Source: Bhargavaea sp. CC-171006
Lineage (GTDB): Bacteria; Bacillota; Bacilli; Bacillales_A; Planococcaceae
Direction of reading: 5' to 3'
NCBI RefSeq assembly: GCF_009761675.1
Contig: NZ_QUZH01000008.1
Coordinates: 1-53,480 of the forward strand
DNA length: 53,480 nt
The position numbers and the translations under genes are program-made. Below, one piece after another: positions 41,588-49,809 of this stretch; position 1 is the first letter of the stretch, and every line of letters starts with the position of its first letter. Below the pieces are notes generated by a model, which was not told the origin of the DNA, searched no databases, and saw only the letters and a program-made list of their open reading frames with translations.

Positions 41588-42322
41588 ATGGTTAAATACA
41601 TAGGAGATGTCACGAAGGAATTCGGCATTGAATCTCATACACTGCGCAACTGGGAAGACCGCGGCCTCATCGGTGATGTGGAGCAGGATTTCGTCCACGG
41701 ACGCATGTACAACGAGGAGCAGATCGAGCGGATCAGGACCATCCAGGAAGTCATCAACGCCCAGCGTGAAAAGGGCATGAAGAGGACCGACTACCGGGAA
41801 GTGGAAGACGTCCTGCTGGACCGGTTTGGCGGCCTGGTCGTAGAGCGCCAGGAAAACATTCCGGCAACCCCGGAAACATTCATCAACCTGCTGAAGAAGC
41901 TGGAGAAGCAGGAGCAGGCCAATGAGCAGCTGAAGGAACTGCTGATGACGATGGCGAAAAGCCAGGTGGAAGGAAACGACCGGATCCATCAGGCACTGGT
42001 CGAAAATACCGCCAGGCAGGAAGAAGAGATGAAGGAGATCCGTGAAGTCCGCGAAATGATCGGCGAGCTGAACAAGGACCTTCCCGCACGCACAAGCGAA
42101 GCGTTGAGCAAAAACCTTCCTGAAGCCCCGGCGATCTCCAAGGAACAGGCAGAGACCGTCATCAAGGAAAACCAGTCGCTCAAACAGGAAGTCCAGCTCA
42201 TGAAGAAAGTACTGGACGAAGTCCTGCTGCAGATCGAGGAAGACAGGGAAAAGCAGGCAGGCATGATGACCGTGCAGACAGAAGAACCAAAAAAGGGATT
42301 TTTCGCAAGGATATTCGGATAA
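41588..42322 (+). CDS. MerR-type HTH plus coiled-coil protein (RacA-like)
   Basis: A 244-residue protein. The N-terminal MerR-like helix-turn-helix (about 1-70) has SHTLRNWEDRGLI and GRMYNEEQIERI. A long helical part (about 100-225) is rich in Glu, Lys and Gln and likely a coiled coil. The end, KKGFFARIFG, is a short amphipathic or hydrophobic patch. This plan matches RacA-like chromosome-anchoring proteins and plasmid DUF3967-type proteins. GGAGGACCC precedes the ATG. It is monocistronic. A simple transcription regulator is less likely because no effector domain is seen. Confidence 0.7.
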   Translation: MVKYIGDVTKEFGIESHTLRNWEDRGLIGDVEQDFVHGRMYNEEQIERIRTIQEVINAQREKGMKRTDYREVEDVLLDRFGGLVVERQENIPATPETFINLLKKLEKQEQANEQLKELLMTMAKSQVEGNDRIHQALVENTARQEEEMKEIREVREMIGELNKDLPARTSEALSKNLPEAPAISKEQAETVIKENQSLKQEVQLMKKVLDEVLLQIEEDREKQAGMMTVQTEEPKKGFFARIFG

Positions 42323-42324
42323 AT

Positions 42325-42368
42325 AAAAGGAGCTGCGGGGATGGAGTTAAATCCCCGCAGCTCCTTTT
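42325..42368. terminator. Strong bidirectional terminator
   Basis: An 18-bp perfect stem beginning AAAAGGAGCTGCGGGG, with T-runs on both strands, between the RacA-like gene (+) and the FhuF-like gene (-). Confidence 0.92.
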
Positions 42369-42398
42369 ACCTTCCGGTGATCCTTAGCCCATAAAGGA

Positions 42399-43106
42399 CT
42401 ACCGCTTGAGCGGACAGTAGCCGCACTGCATGAGGCCGGGAACATCCTTTGAGTGACAGCATGTCGTTCGGACGGTCGTGTTGAGGAGGACTGACGGATG
42501 CGAGCCGCGGAGATACTTGGCGAAGAGCGATTCCTTCGCAAGGCCCTCCCATGTCCGGCCGTCTTTCAGGATGTCCATGACCGCCTCCGCGTCAGCCGCC
42601 ATCCACGGGTCTGACAAAAGAACATGCAGATGGTAAAGCAGGAAACCGAACATATTCTCCCAGTGGGTGAGGGACGGAGCGGACGAGACGGTCCGGAGTG
42701 CATCGGACACCTCTTTCGAATAGATCCGCAGAAGATTCCGGATCATGCCGGTGCGTTCCGCTTCTTCTGCCATGACGTATCCGCCCCCGCGCAGGAACAT
42801 GCTGACAGAAAGCTTGCCGTATTCCTCGACGGCGCCGAATTGCAGGGCGTCATCAGGCCCTTGCCACAGTTCCTCATAGACAATCAGAGTATACAGCTGC
42901 ATCGCCGTGAACATGCCCACCCGCCTGCTGAAGTAGGAAGCAGCGACGGCCGGGTTATCCGTCCCGCTTACGGCACGCACAAGCTTCAATGCGCTTTCCG
43001 GGTCGGATTTCAGTGATTGGAGGGTAAACAGAGGGTGCGCAGGTTGATCCGTATAGATGCTATAGCTATTCAGTTGGCGCTTTTGTTCATGTGTCAGGTT
43101 CATCAT
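42399..43106 (-). CDS. FhuF-like (2Fe-2S) ferric reductase family protein
   Basis: A 235-residue helical protein ending with RTTCCHSKDVPGLMQCGYC, the CC-x10-C-x2-C pattern that binds an atypical 2Fe-2S cluster in siderophore-iron reductase FhuF. The rest resembles the IucA/IucC C-terminal-like proteins that often carry this motif. No clear ribosome binding site precedes any start. A TATACT element ends six bases before the ATG at 43106, so the mRNA may be leaderless. No siderophore genes are adjacent. Confidence 0.72.
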   Translation of the reverse strand: MMNLTHEQKRQLNSYSIYTDQPAHPLFTLQSLKSDPESALKLVRAVSGTDNPAVAASYFSRRVGMFTAMQLYTLIVYEELWQGPDDALQFGAVEEYGKLSVSMFLRGGGYVMAEEAERTGMIRNLLRIYSKEVSDALRTVSSAPSLTHWENMFGFLLYHLHVLLSDPWMAADAEAVMDILKDGRTWEGLAKESLFAKYLRGSHPSVLLNTTVRTTCCHSKDVPGLMQCGYCPLKR

Positions 43107-43199
43107 ATCGTTAGTATACCGCACCGGGACGGGGTTCCGGAATGCACCCTGCATCCCGGTGTGCTATCTTGAAACTATTCAGGAAGGGGGGCGGCCGGC

Positions 43200-43757
43200 A
43201 TGCGATTGGCCATCATGACGGTGGGGAAGACACATAGCGGGAAGACCACATTTGCAAACCGGTTGGCAGAAGCGCTTGCCGGTTCGATTGTCGTCGACCA
43301 GGATCTGCAGGCGGAATTTCTGAACCGGAATTATCCGGAGCTTCTTCCGGAAAAGGGGCCCAATACGATTAAGTATGCCCTCACGCAGACACTGGTCGAC
43401 CACGCTGTCCGTAATACCGGACTCCATCTAATTATATCCAACTCGAACCTGGGCCGTGAAGCGCGTCTGGAATGGCTGGATTATTACAGGAAACACGGTT
43501 TTACTACGGTGTTGGTCTTTTTCAACATCCCTGAAGACCATCTTCGGATCCGCATCAGGGAAAGCGGCAGGAGCACGAAAATCTTCCGTGTGAGCCTGAC
43601 CTTCGATGAACTGCTCGACCGTCAGAAGGCGGCTTTTCCGGTTCTCGCTCCGGCGGAAGGTGAGGCGGACCATCTGTTCACGGTCCGTCTTCCGGATGAC
43701 ACGGACTCCGTCATCCGGAAAATTACCGGGCTAATGGAAACGGGGGACGGCCGATGA
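43200..43757 (+). CDS. P-loop ATPase/kinase-like protein
   Basis: A 185-residue protein with Walker A GKTHSGKT at 9-16 and the general fold of small AAA-like kinases (VVDQDLQAEFLNRNYPE after the first strand, SNSNLGREARLEW, FFNIPEDHLRIRIRESGRS). It could be a nucleotide, sugar or zeta-toxin-like kinase; no specific substrate motif is clear. GGAAGGGGGGC precedes the ATG. It overlaps yqxD by four bases, so the two are co-translated. Confidence 0.75.
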   Translation: MRLAIMTVGKTHSGKTTFANRLAEALAGSIVVDQDLQAEFLNRNYPELLPEKGPNTIKYALTQTLVDHAVRNTGLHLIISNSNLGREARLEWLDYYRKHGFTTVLVFFNIPEDHLRIRIRESGRSTKIFRVSLTFDELLDRQKAAFPVLAPAEGEADHLFTVRLPDDTDSVIRKITGLMETGDGR

Positions 43758-44224
43758 AGATTCTTGTGGATGCGGACGGCTGCCCGGTCGTGGCTGAAAC
43801 GATCCGTACGGCGAAAAAGCATGAAATTCCGGTCACTTTGCTTTGTGATACTGCACACGAGATGCACCGGGAAGGAGCCGAGACGGTCATCGTCTCAAAA
43901 GGCGCTGATGCAGTGGATTTCCTGCTTGTGAACCGTGTGAGTCCGGGTGACATCGTCGTGACCCAGGATTACGGCCTTGCTGCCATGGTCCTCGCCAAAG
44001 GCGGGCGTCCGATCGACCAGAACGGCCGTCTCTACACGGAAGACAATATCGACAGCCTGCTCATGAGCAGGTATGTCTCGAAAAAAGTGCGCGATGCGGG
44101 CGGCCGCATGAAGGGGCCCAAAAAACGCAAGCCGGAAGCCAATATCCGGTTTGAGCGCAATTTGGCAGTGCTCCTTTCCGGATATTCCGGCAAAGCGGCA
44201 CTTGGAGAAGGGAACGAAGAGTAA
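43754..44224 (+). CDS. yqxD: UPF0178/YaiI-YqxD family protein
   Basis: A 156-residue protein with a PIN-like NYN fold. Family marks are ILVDADGCPVV at the start, DIVVTQDYGLAAMVLAKGG and a basic GGRMKGPKKRK loop. The conserved acidic residues suggest a metal-dependent nuclease, though no activity is established for this family as far as I know. Its stop codon is directly followed by the start of the exchanger gene. Confidence 0.9.
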   Translation: MKILVDADGCPVVAETIRTAKKHEIPVTLLCDTAHEMHREGAETVIVSKGADAVDFLLVNRVSPGDIVVTQDYGLAAMVLAKGGRPIDQNGRLYTEDNIDSLLMSRYVSKKVRDAGGRMKGPKKRKPEANIRFERNLAVLLSGYSGKAALGEGNEE

Positions 44225-45223
44225 ATGGCATTTGTCTGGTTTACACTGGCTGCTGCCGTTACGGTATTTGCGGCTATCAAACTGTCCAATTACGCCGATG
44301 TGCTCAGTGCAAAGACGGCGATGGGCGGCCTTCTTGTCGGGACGCTCCTCCTTGCGGGGGCGACATCGCTCCCGGAAGTGACGACAAGCGTTTCTGCAGT
44401 TCTGATCGGCAACCCCGACATTGCGATCGGCAACGTTGTCGGTTCCAATATGTTCAACCTGTTCATTTTTGCCTGTTTTGACCTGGCCTACCGGAGGAAA
44501 CATCTGTTGGAGCTGGCAGGCCGAAATCATCTTTATACCGCCGGGGCCGGATTGGTCCTGATGGCGGTTGCCTACGTTTCGCTGCTGCTGCGTCCTGAAT
44601 GGCAGGTGTTCGGTGTCGGGCTGGACTCAGTCGTCATCGTTGTGCTGTACGCCATCGGAATCAGTGTTGTCGGGCGCGTTTCCAAAAGCGGAGCTGCAGG
44701 CCCCACCGTACCGGAACCGGACGAAACGGTGCTGTCCGAGGAAGACAACGGCATCACCGTCCGACGCGCCGTCATCGGCTTTTCTCTCGCGGCTCTGCTG
44801 ATCATGGCTGCAGGAACGGTCCTGTCGGTCATGGGGGACAGGATCGCGGTCATCACCGGACTTGGCTCAAGCTTTGTCGGCAGCTTCCTGATTGCCGCGA
44901 CCACATCGCTTCCGGAAGCCGTCTCGGTTTTTGTCGCGCTCCGGGCGAAGAACGTCAATCTCGCCCTCGGATCGATTCTCGGAAGCAACATGTTCAACAT
45001 GCTCATCATTTTCCTTTCCGATCTGTTTTACAGCGAAGGACCGGTGCTCTCGGTGGCCGATCCGTCCCACCGGATCACCGCATTTGTCGTTTTGGTGCTT
45101 TCCGTCATCATCCTGCTTGCGCTTGCCAGGAAAAAGACCGTCTCCCATGCTTCTTATATGGTCCCGTCCATCCTGATCGTGGTCGGCTATTTTATTGCAT
45201 CTTACCTCATGTTCCAGGGATAA
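44225..45223 (+). CDS. Calcium/sodium:cation antiporter (CaCA family)
   Basis: A 332-residue membrane exchanger with two inverted five-helix halves. The alpha repeats are GATSLPEVTTSVSA...GNVVGSNMFNL and TTSLPEAVSVFVA...GSILGSNMFNM, with the Glu residues that bind the cation in NCX_Mj-type exchangers. The halves are joined by an acidic loop (PEPDETVLSEEDNG near residue 165). It is the third gene of the P-loop-yqxD-exchanger set with no gap. Confidence 0.88.
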   Translation: MAFVWFTLAAAVTVFAAIKLSNYADVLSAKTAMGGLLVGTLLLAGATSLPEVTTSVSAVLIGNPDIAIGNVVGSNMFNLFIFACFDLAYRRKHLLELAGRNHLYTAGAGLVLMAVAYVSLLLRPEWQVFGVGLDSVVIVVLYAIGISVVGRVSKSGAAGPTVPEPDETVLSEEDNGITVRRAVIGFSLAALLIMAAGTVLSVMGDRIAVITGLGSSFVGSFLIAATTSLPEAVSVFVALRAKNVNLALGSILGSNMFNMLIIFLSDLFYSEGPVLSVADPSHRITAFVVLVLSVIILLALARKKTVSHASYMVPSILIVVGYFIASYLMFQG

Positions 45224-45353
45224 GAGGAAGAATAATCCGGGTATAGAGTCTAAGAGACCTTCCTGGCGGCCATGATAGGGACAGACGCGGTTTTGTGCCG
45301 CGCCGAAGCATTCATCCGCAGGGAGATGCGAATCTTCTTGGAGAGGGACGGAG

Positions 45354-45770
45354 ATGAGTGAAATGGCCGGTATCTTCGATGAGTTCATGATCATGGTCTA
45401 TTGCCTGGTGGTCCTCTGGATCAACATGGGCTATCTGCACGATCAGCCGGAAGAAGCAAGGGGAATTGCCGAGCTATCGCCCAGTGAGGACCTTGCCATC
45501 AAACAGGACAGCCTTCCGCTGCTGACCCTTTCACTTGCGCTTAATTTCAGCCGCAGGTGGCTGTTTTATATGCTGGCGTCGATTGTCACCGGCAATCTGT
45601 TAGTCAAGACTCTGTCGGTAGCCCTTTTTGCCGTCAGCCTGCACAACAGCATGCCCCGGCAGAAGACGTCGGTATGGAAAAGGAAACGAAAGCGGGACCT
45701 TGGCCTATTTTTGGCGATTGCCGATGCTTTCTTCATCACGGGTTTCCTGATCTGGCTGATCTGGACATGA
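45354..45770 (+). CDS. Three-TM protein of unknown function
   Basis: A 138-residue membrane protein with hydrophobic segments near 9-27, 62-92 and 115-137, separated by a polar stretch (HDQPEEARGIAELSPSEDLA) and a basic loop (KTSVWKRKRKRD). GGAGAGGGACGGAG precedes the ATG. It ends at a clear terminator. I do not recognise the family. The 130 bases upstream contain a GGGTAT without a fitting -35. Confidence 0.68.
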   Translation: MSEMAGIFDEFMIMVYCLVVLWINMGYLHDQPEEARGIAELSPSEDLAIKQDSLPLLTLSLALNFSRRWLFYMLASIVTGNLLVKTLSVALFAVSLHNSMPRQKTSVWKRKRKRDLGLFLAIADAFFITGFLIWLIWT

Positions 45771-45811
45771 AACCTGAGCCGGAAGCTCCCAAACAGCCGT
45801 GCAGCCCACTG

Positions 45812-45838
45812 CCGCCTCAAAAAAGAGGCGGTTTTTTT
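45812..45838 (+). terminator. Terminator
   Basis: CCGCCTC pairs with GAGGCGG around AAAAAA, followed by seven T. Confidence 0.88.
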
Positions 45839-45895
45839 GTGCCCAGACATCTATCCGGGCGGGCTCATATCCTGTACGGGAAGGGGTGAAGGCGT

Positions 45896-46702
45896 ATGGC
45901 ATCAGACCATAACCCGGTCGCGGTCGAACGGGCCGAATGGAAAAAACGGCAGATGAAGGAACGGATGAAGCAACTCCTCACCGTCTCCTCCCCGATCTTC
46001 ATGCTGCTCCTCTGGGAATTGCTGTCCCGGACAGCCGTCATCGATCCGAGGTTCTTTCCGCCGCCGACAGCGATCCTTGAGACGTTCTGGAACCTGGCGG
46101 CAAGCGGGGAACTGCTCACGCATATCGGGGTTTCGCTCTACCGGATATTCGGCGGCTTTCTGCTCGGGGTCATTCCCGGCGTGGTCATCGGCCTCCTAAT
46201 GGGGCTCTACTCACCGATCCGGCATTTTGTCCAGCCGATCGTCATGGCACTCATGCCGATTCCGACGCTGGCGCTGTTGCCGATCATCATCATCCTGTTC
46301 GGCATCGGTGACCTGTCAAAGGTCGTGACCATCGCGGGAAGTGTATTTTTCCCGGTCGTCATCAACACGGCGGCGGGCGTCATGAACATCGACCCGATCC
46401 ACATGGACCTCGCGAAAAACTACGGGGCCGACTCAAAAGACTATTTTCTCAAGATCGCCTTCCCCGGTGCGCTCCCTGTCATGCTGGAAGGAATCCAGAT
46501 GGGCCAGGCGATTGCCCTGCTGACGATTGTGGCAGCAGAGATGATGGGGTCGGTATCGGGGATCGGATTCCTGATCTGGACTTCCTACAAGGCGTTCCTC
46601 CTGCAGGAGATGTACGTCGGACTTATCCTGATCTCTTTCTTCGGCTATCTGTTCTCGCTCCTGCTGCGCGGGCTCCAGAGAAAAATCCTGAGGTGGAGGT
46701 GA
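45896..46702 (+). CDS. NitT/TauT-type ABC transporter permease
   Basis: A 268-residue permease of the SsuC/TauC/ThiX group with six helices after a basic N-terminal tail (about 1-22). The EAA loop is KNYGADSKDYFLKIAFPGAL near residue 180. AAGGGGTGAAGG precedes the start. It is first in a permease-ATPase-binding-protein operon; possible substrates are sulfonates, nitrate, bicarbonate or thiamine precursors. No riboswitch is seen in the short leader. Confidence 0.88.
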   Translation: MASDHNPVAVERAEWKKRQMKERMKQLLTVSSPIFMLLLWELLSRTAVIDPRFFPPPTAILETFWNLAASGELLTHIGVSLYRIFGGFLLGVIPGVVIGLLMGLYSPIRHFVQPIVMALMPIPTLALLPIIIILFGIGDLSKVVTIAGSVFFPVVINTAAGVMNIDPIHMDLAKNYGADSKDYFLKIAFPGALPVMLEGIQMGQAIALLTIVAAEMMGSVSGIGFLIWTSYKAFLLQEMYVGLILISFFGYLFSLLLRGLQRKILRWR

Positions 46703-46706
46703 CGGG

Positions 46707-47486
46707 ATGAAAAACGACGTGAAAATCCGCATCCGCAACCTGACGAAGGTGTTCTATCAGAAAGGCGAAAGCATCACGGCGCTAGACAACGTCACGCTCG
46801 ACATCCAAGACGGGGAATTTGTCTGTCTGGTCGGCCCGAGCGGCTGCGGCAAGACGACCCTCCTCCGGATTCTGGCAGACCTCGAACAGCCCAGTGCCGG
46901 CGAATATGAAATTGCCCGGGAAAAAGAGGAACGGCCGCTCCAGTCGATGGTGTTCCAGGAGCGGGGGGTCATCCCGTGGCTCACCGTCCGTGACAATGTC
47001 GCGTTCGGCCTCGAAATGCGGAAGCTGCCGAAAAAGGTCGTGAAGGAGCGGACCGACTATTATCTGGAGAAAACCGGACTCATGGCGTTTGCGGACCGTT
47101 TCCCCAAGGAGCTGTCCGGAGGGATGAAGCAGCGGGTCGGCATCGCCCGGGCCTTTGCAAACGATCCGGAAATCCTCCTCATGGATGAGCCGTTCGCCGC
47201 ACTTGATGAGCAGAACAAGTTCATCCTCCAGGAAGAGCTCCTGCAGATATGGGCGGAGACGAGGAAAACGGTGCTGTTCATCACACACAGCATCGACGAA
47301 GCGCTTCTTTTATCTGACCGGATCCTCCTGATGAGCGCCCAGCCGGGAAGAATCTCCGAGGAGATCCGGGTGGCGGCACCAAGGCCGAGGACAATGGAAG
47401 CCATACGGGCAGATCCGGACATCGCGGAGCAGTTCGTCCGGGTGCTGAAGCATCTCCAGGATGAAGTGCAGCGGTCAAGAGGGTGA
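46707..47486 (+). CDS. NitT/TauT-type ABC transporter ATPase
   Basis: A 259-residue ATPase with Walker [11 protein letters not shown] loop VFQERGVIPWLT, signature LSGGMKQR, Walker B ILLMDEPFAALDEQ and switch His FITHSIDE. The short insertion EKEERPLQS before the Q loop is typical of SsuB/TauB proteins. It begins five bases after the permease gene. Confidence 0.92.
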   Translation: MKNDVKIRIRNLTKVFYQKGESITALDNVTLDIQDGEFVCLVGPSGCGKTTLLRILADLEQPSAGEYEIAREKEERPLQSMVFQERGVIPWLTVRDNVAFGLEMRKLPKKVVKERTDYYLEKTGLMAFADRFPKELSGGMKQRVGIARAFANDPEILLMDEPFAALDEQNKFILQEELLQIWAETRKTVLFITHSIDEALLLSDRILLMSAQPGRISEEIRVAAPRPRTMEAIRADPDIAEQFVRVLKHLQDEVQRSRG

Positions 47487-47577
47487 ATGCTGGTTTTTCT
47501 GAGCTGACTAGGTGATTTTGCAATTGCGGCATGCAGTTCGGCCCGTTGGGAAAAAGACAGAGAGATGGGGGATCGGT

Positions 47578-48672
47578 ATGGGGAAACACAAATTGAAGGC
47601 GGGCATCGCCGCGGCTGCGGCTGCCCTCCTGCTATTGGCAGGCTGCACACAGAAAGAGCCGGCGCCGCCGAAGGAAACTGCGGATCCGCCGAACGGGGAG
47701 CATCCGTCCGGAGACCTGGCACCGCTTAAAGAGCGCGTGACGGTCACGATCGCGGAAGACGGTGCAGCATCGGGGGCCGGATTCTATATCGCGAAGGAAA
47801 AGGGTTATTTCGAGGACTATAACATCGACGTGGAGTTTGCCCAGTTCGCCAACAGTGATGAGATGCTGCCTGCGGTCGCTGCGGGCGAGGTGGACATTGC
47901 GGGCGGCGTTTCGACCGCATCGTTCTTCAACGCGATTGCCCAAGGCATCGATGTCCGGATCATCGCCGACAAAGGACATAATGTCCCCGGAAAATCGTAC
48001 TTCACATTCGTCAGGGGTGTAGACAGCGGCATTGAGGAATACGCCGACATCAAGGGTAAGAAAATCGCCGTGTCGTCGCGCAACTCGATTGACAGCTATT
48101 TCTTCGATAAGCTTCTCGAGCATGCCGGCTTCACGGAGGAAGACGTTGAATTCGTCCTGATCGGCGACTTCGGCAGCATGCTCGGAGCGGTCGATAACGG
48201 CACCGTGGACATGGCACTCAGCATCGAGCCGCTTATCGCACAAGGCGTCCTTCAGGGTATGCACGAGCGCTTCCGCGACGCAACTGAGTTTGCGCCGGAC
48301 ACCCAGGTGGCGATGGTGCTCGGTTCCCCTCAGTTCATGACGCAGGAAAAAGACATCTCACTGCGCTTCATGCTCGCTTACCTGAAGGGTCTGCGTGATT
48401 ATAACGATGCGTTCCAGAAGGATGAGGGCAAGGATGAGATCATCGACATCATGGTGAAGCATACCGCGCTGAAGGATCCGGAAATGTGGGAGCAGGTGCA
48501 GGTGACGGGCCTTGACCCGGACGGCAAGATGTTCATCGACAACATCCGTGAGCAGTACGAACACTACAAGGCGGCGGGTGCCATCTCGGGCGAGATCGAT
48601 TTTGATAAGGCGATCGATACTTCGATCACAGAAGAGGCGCTAGAGATCCTTGGATCGTATGACAGCGACTGA
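47578..48672 (+). CDS. NitT/TauT-type substrate-binding lipoprotein
   Basis: A 364-residue lipoprotein with lipobox LAGC (Cys23), a Pro/Glu-rich linker and an NMT1/SsuA-like binding domain. AEDGAASGAGFYIAKEKGYF begins the fold, and AVAAGEVDIAGGVSTASFFNA is the usual ligand-loop region. GGGGGAT precedes the ATG; the open frame upstream lacks a site. The ligand cannot be told from these motifs. Confidence 0.9.
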   Translation: MGKHKLKAGIAAAAAALLLLAGCTQKEPAPPKETADPPNGEHPSGDLAPLKERVTVTIAEDGAASGAGFYIAKEKGYFEDYNIDVEFAQFANSDEMLPAVAAGEVDIAGGVSTASFFNAIAQGIDVRIIADKGHNVPGKSYFTFVRGVDSGIEEYADIKGKKIAVSSRNSIDSYFFDKLLEHAGFTEEDVEFVLIGDFGSMLGAVDNGTVDMALSIEPLIAQGVLQGMHERFRDATEFAPDTQVAMVLGSPQFMTQEKDISLRFMLAYLKGLRDYNDAFQKDEGKDEIIDIMVKHTALKDPEMWEQVQVTGLDPDGKMFIDNIREQYEHYKAAGAISGEIDFDKAIDTSITEEALEILGSYDSD

Positions 48673-48699
48673 CCCCCTGTTTCAAAAACCGGAGTTTTC

Positions 48700-48728
48700 T
48701 TGAGGCAACCGGAGCGATAAGGTATAAT
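48700..48728 (+). promoter_or_regulatory. Strong sigma-A promoter of an antisense RNA
   Basis: TTGAGG, exactly 17 bases, TATAAT. No protein gene follows; the predicted transcript starts near 48735 and ends at a terminator near 48864. Confidence 0.75.
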
Positions 48729-48734
48729 GACATG

Positions 48735-48864
48735 AGAAAGAGGAACTACGAAAAGGACCGGATGCGCAAACATCCGGCCCGGTGCAGCCTGTGCCCGGAC
48801 GGGGCAGGCGGATACGACGAGAGCCGTCCCAACCTTGGCCGAGGGGGGACGGCTATTCTTTTTT
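48735..48864 (+). ncRNA. Predicted antitoxin-like antisense RNA, about 130 nt
   Basis: It is defined by the near-consensus promoter at 48700 and the terminator AGCCGTCCC / GGGACGGCT (48822-48854) followed by ATTCTTTTTT. It can fold an early hairpin CCGGATG-CGCAAA-CATCCGG (48758-48777). It has no credible open frame. It is complementary to the last codons and 3' untranslated part of the small toxin-like gene read leftward, over about 114 bases. This is the arrangement of convergent type I antitoxin RNAs. Confidence 0.62.
48751..48777 (-). terminator. Terminator of the toxin-like mRNA
   Basis: Read leftward: CCGGATG pairs with CATCCGG around TTTGCG, followed by TCCTTTT. It lies just inside the antisense RNA start, so the two transcripts would overlap at 48751-48864. 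Confidence 0.58.
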
Positions 48865-48966
48865 GCTGATGGCGACGATCAGTGTTACGACAAGCGTCAG
48901 CAGGCCGACGATGGCGCCGGCCACCTGAATGATCAATCCGGCCGCTTCGGCGACGGTCAAAGGCAT
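48853..48966 (-). CDS. Small holin-like toxin peptide, 37 residues
   Basis: A short peptide with N-terminal MPLTVAEAAGLIIQ, one TM helix (about 10-33) and a charged end, ISKKE. This is the form of the putative holin-like toxin family found in Bacillales and lactobacilli. GGGAGGGGGTG precedes the ATG. The start region folds on itself: GGCAT pairs with ATGCC, which includes the start codon, and CCCCT pairs with AGGGG of the ribosome binding site (48962-48988). An extended -10 promoter lies at 49010. The toxic effect is inferred from family form and locus layout. Confidence 0.65.
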   Translation of the reverse strand: MPLTVAEAAGLIIQVAGAIVGLLTLVVTLIVAISKKE

Positions 48967-49009
48967 CACCCCCTCCCAGGGGAATGCCGTCCGGGCCAGG
49001 CTGCTACTT

Positions 49010-49018
49010 ATTATACCA
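49010..49018 (-). promoter_or_regulatory. Extended -10 promoter of the toxin-like gene
   Basis: Read leftward: TGGTATAAT, a perfect TGnTATAAT element. The -35 is weak (GGAACA). Transcription would begin near 49003, about 37 bases before the start codon. The rest of 49019-49190 holds no gene; a short hairpin with a T-run (CCCC..GGGGTTTTT) lies near 49037-49059. Confidence 0.68.
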
Positions 49019-49190
49019 CAAAACAGAACGAGTGTTCCCCTATTGAGTCGGGGTTTTTACATAAGGGGTCTATTTACCCCCGAGAACAGCCGTTTCGATT
49101 ACCAAGAGAAATGATTTCCTCCAAAAGTCTACGTGTATCAACTGTGATCGCCGGGAATGCGAGTAGCAAGACACCGGAGGAGGGATCAGG

Positions 49191-49676
49191 GTGAAGGTGA
49201 AATTTGCATGCCCGGTCGTCATTGCGGGGGCGCTCGCATTGGCGGCGTGCGGTTCGGATGGAGCGGAGGAAGCGGTGCAGGAGGAAGAAGCGGAGGCGGC
49301 TGAAACCCAGGCTTCGGATGGCAGCGGACAGGCCAACATAAGGAAGCAGATGCAGGCATTGGATTACACGGAATTTGAACTGGAAGTCGAATACGACAAT
49401 GACGAGGAGTACGAAGCCGAGCTTGAGCTGAAACCGGACGACTCGGTCGTGGCCGGCTATGAAGACGATATGAACGGCATCAAAAAACAGGGAATCGAGG
49501 CATTCAATGATCTATATCCGCTCGTCGAACAGCTGGAGCTGACACCATCTTCCAATCAGGAGGAAGAGGTCCAAAAGGTTCTTTCGACGTTCAGCCTTCC
49601 GGACAATTTCACCGACTTTTCCCTGGAGCTCAGATTCAGTGACGGGACCAAGCGTGATTTTGAAGTGGAACAATAA
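49191..49676 (+). CDS. YusW-like lipoprotein
   Basis: A 161-residue lipoprotein with lipobox LAAC (Cys20), an acidic linker (EEAVQEEEAEAAETQ), then the YusW domain (about 50-160; YTEFELEVEYDNDEEYEAEL and LELRFSDGTKRDFEVE). GTG at 49191 follows GGAGGAGGG. The function of YusW is unknown. It has its own downstream hairpin. Confidence 0.85.
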   Translation: MKVKFACPVVIAGALALAACGSDGAEEAVQEEEAEAAETQASDGSGQANIRKQMQALDYTEFELEVEYDNDEEYEAELELKPDDSVVAGYEDDMNGIKKQGIEAFNDLYPLVEQLELTPSSNQEEEVQKVLSTFSLPDNFTDFSLELRFSDGTKRDFEVEQ

Positions 49677-49684
49677 TCAAGGAA

Positions 49685-49720
49685 CGTTCGCCACTGGCAT
49701 AGTGAGCGGACATTTTTTTT
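49685..49720 (+). terminator. Terminator after the YusW-like gene
   Basis: GTTCGCCACT imperfectly pairs with AGTGAGCGGAC around GGCAT, followed by eight T. Confidence 0.65.
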
Positions 49721-49809
49721 GGTGCCTGAAAACAAAATTTTCAAACTCCTGTCGCGAGGAAAGCGGAGGGGATGCTAATATTAGACGAAAGGGAAATATT
49801 GGAGGGTCT

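Noticed and set aside
45238-45243. GGGTAT as a sigma-B -10 element before the three-TM protein
   Set aside because: No GTTTAA-like -35 is present 12-15 bases upstream.
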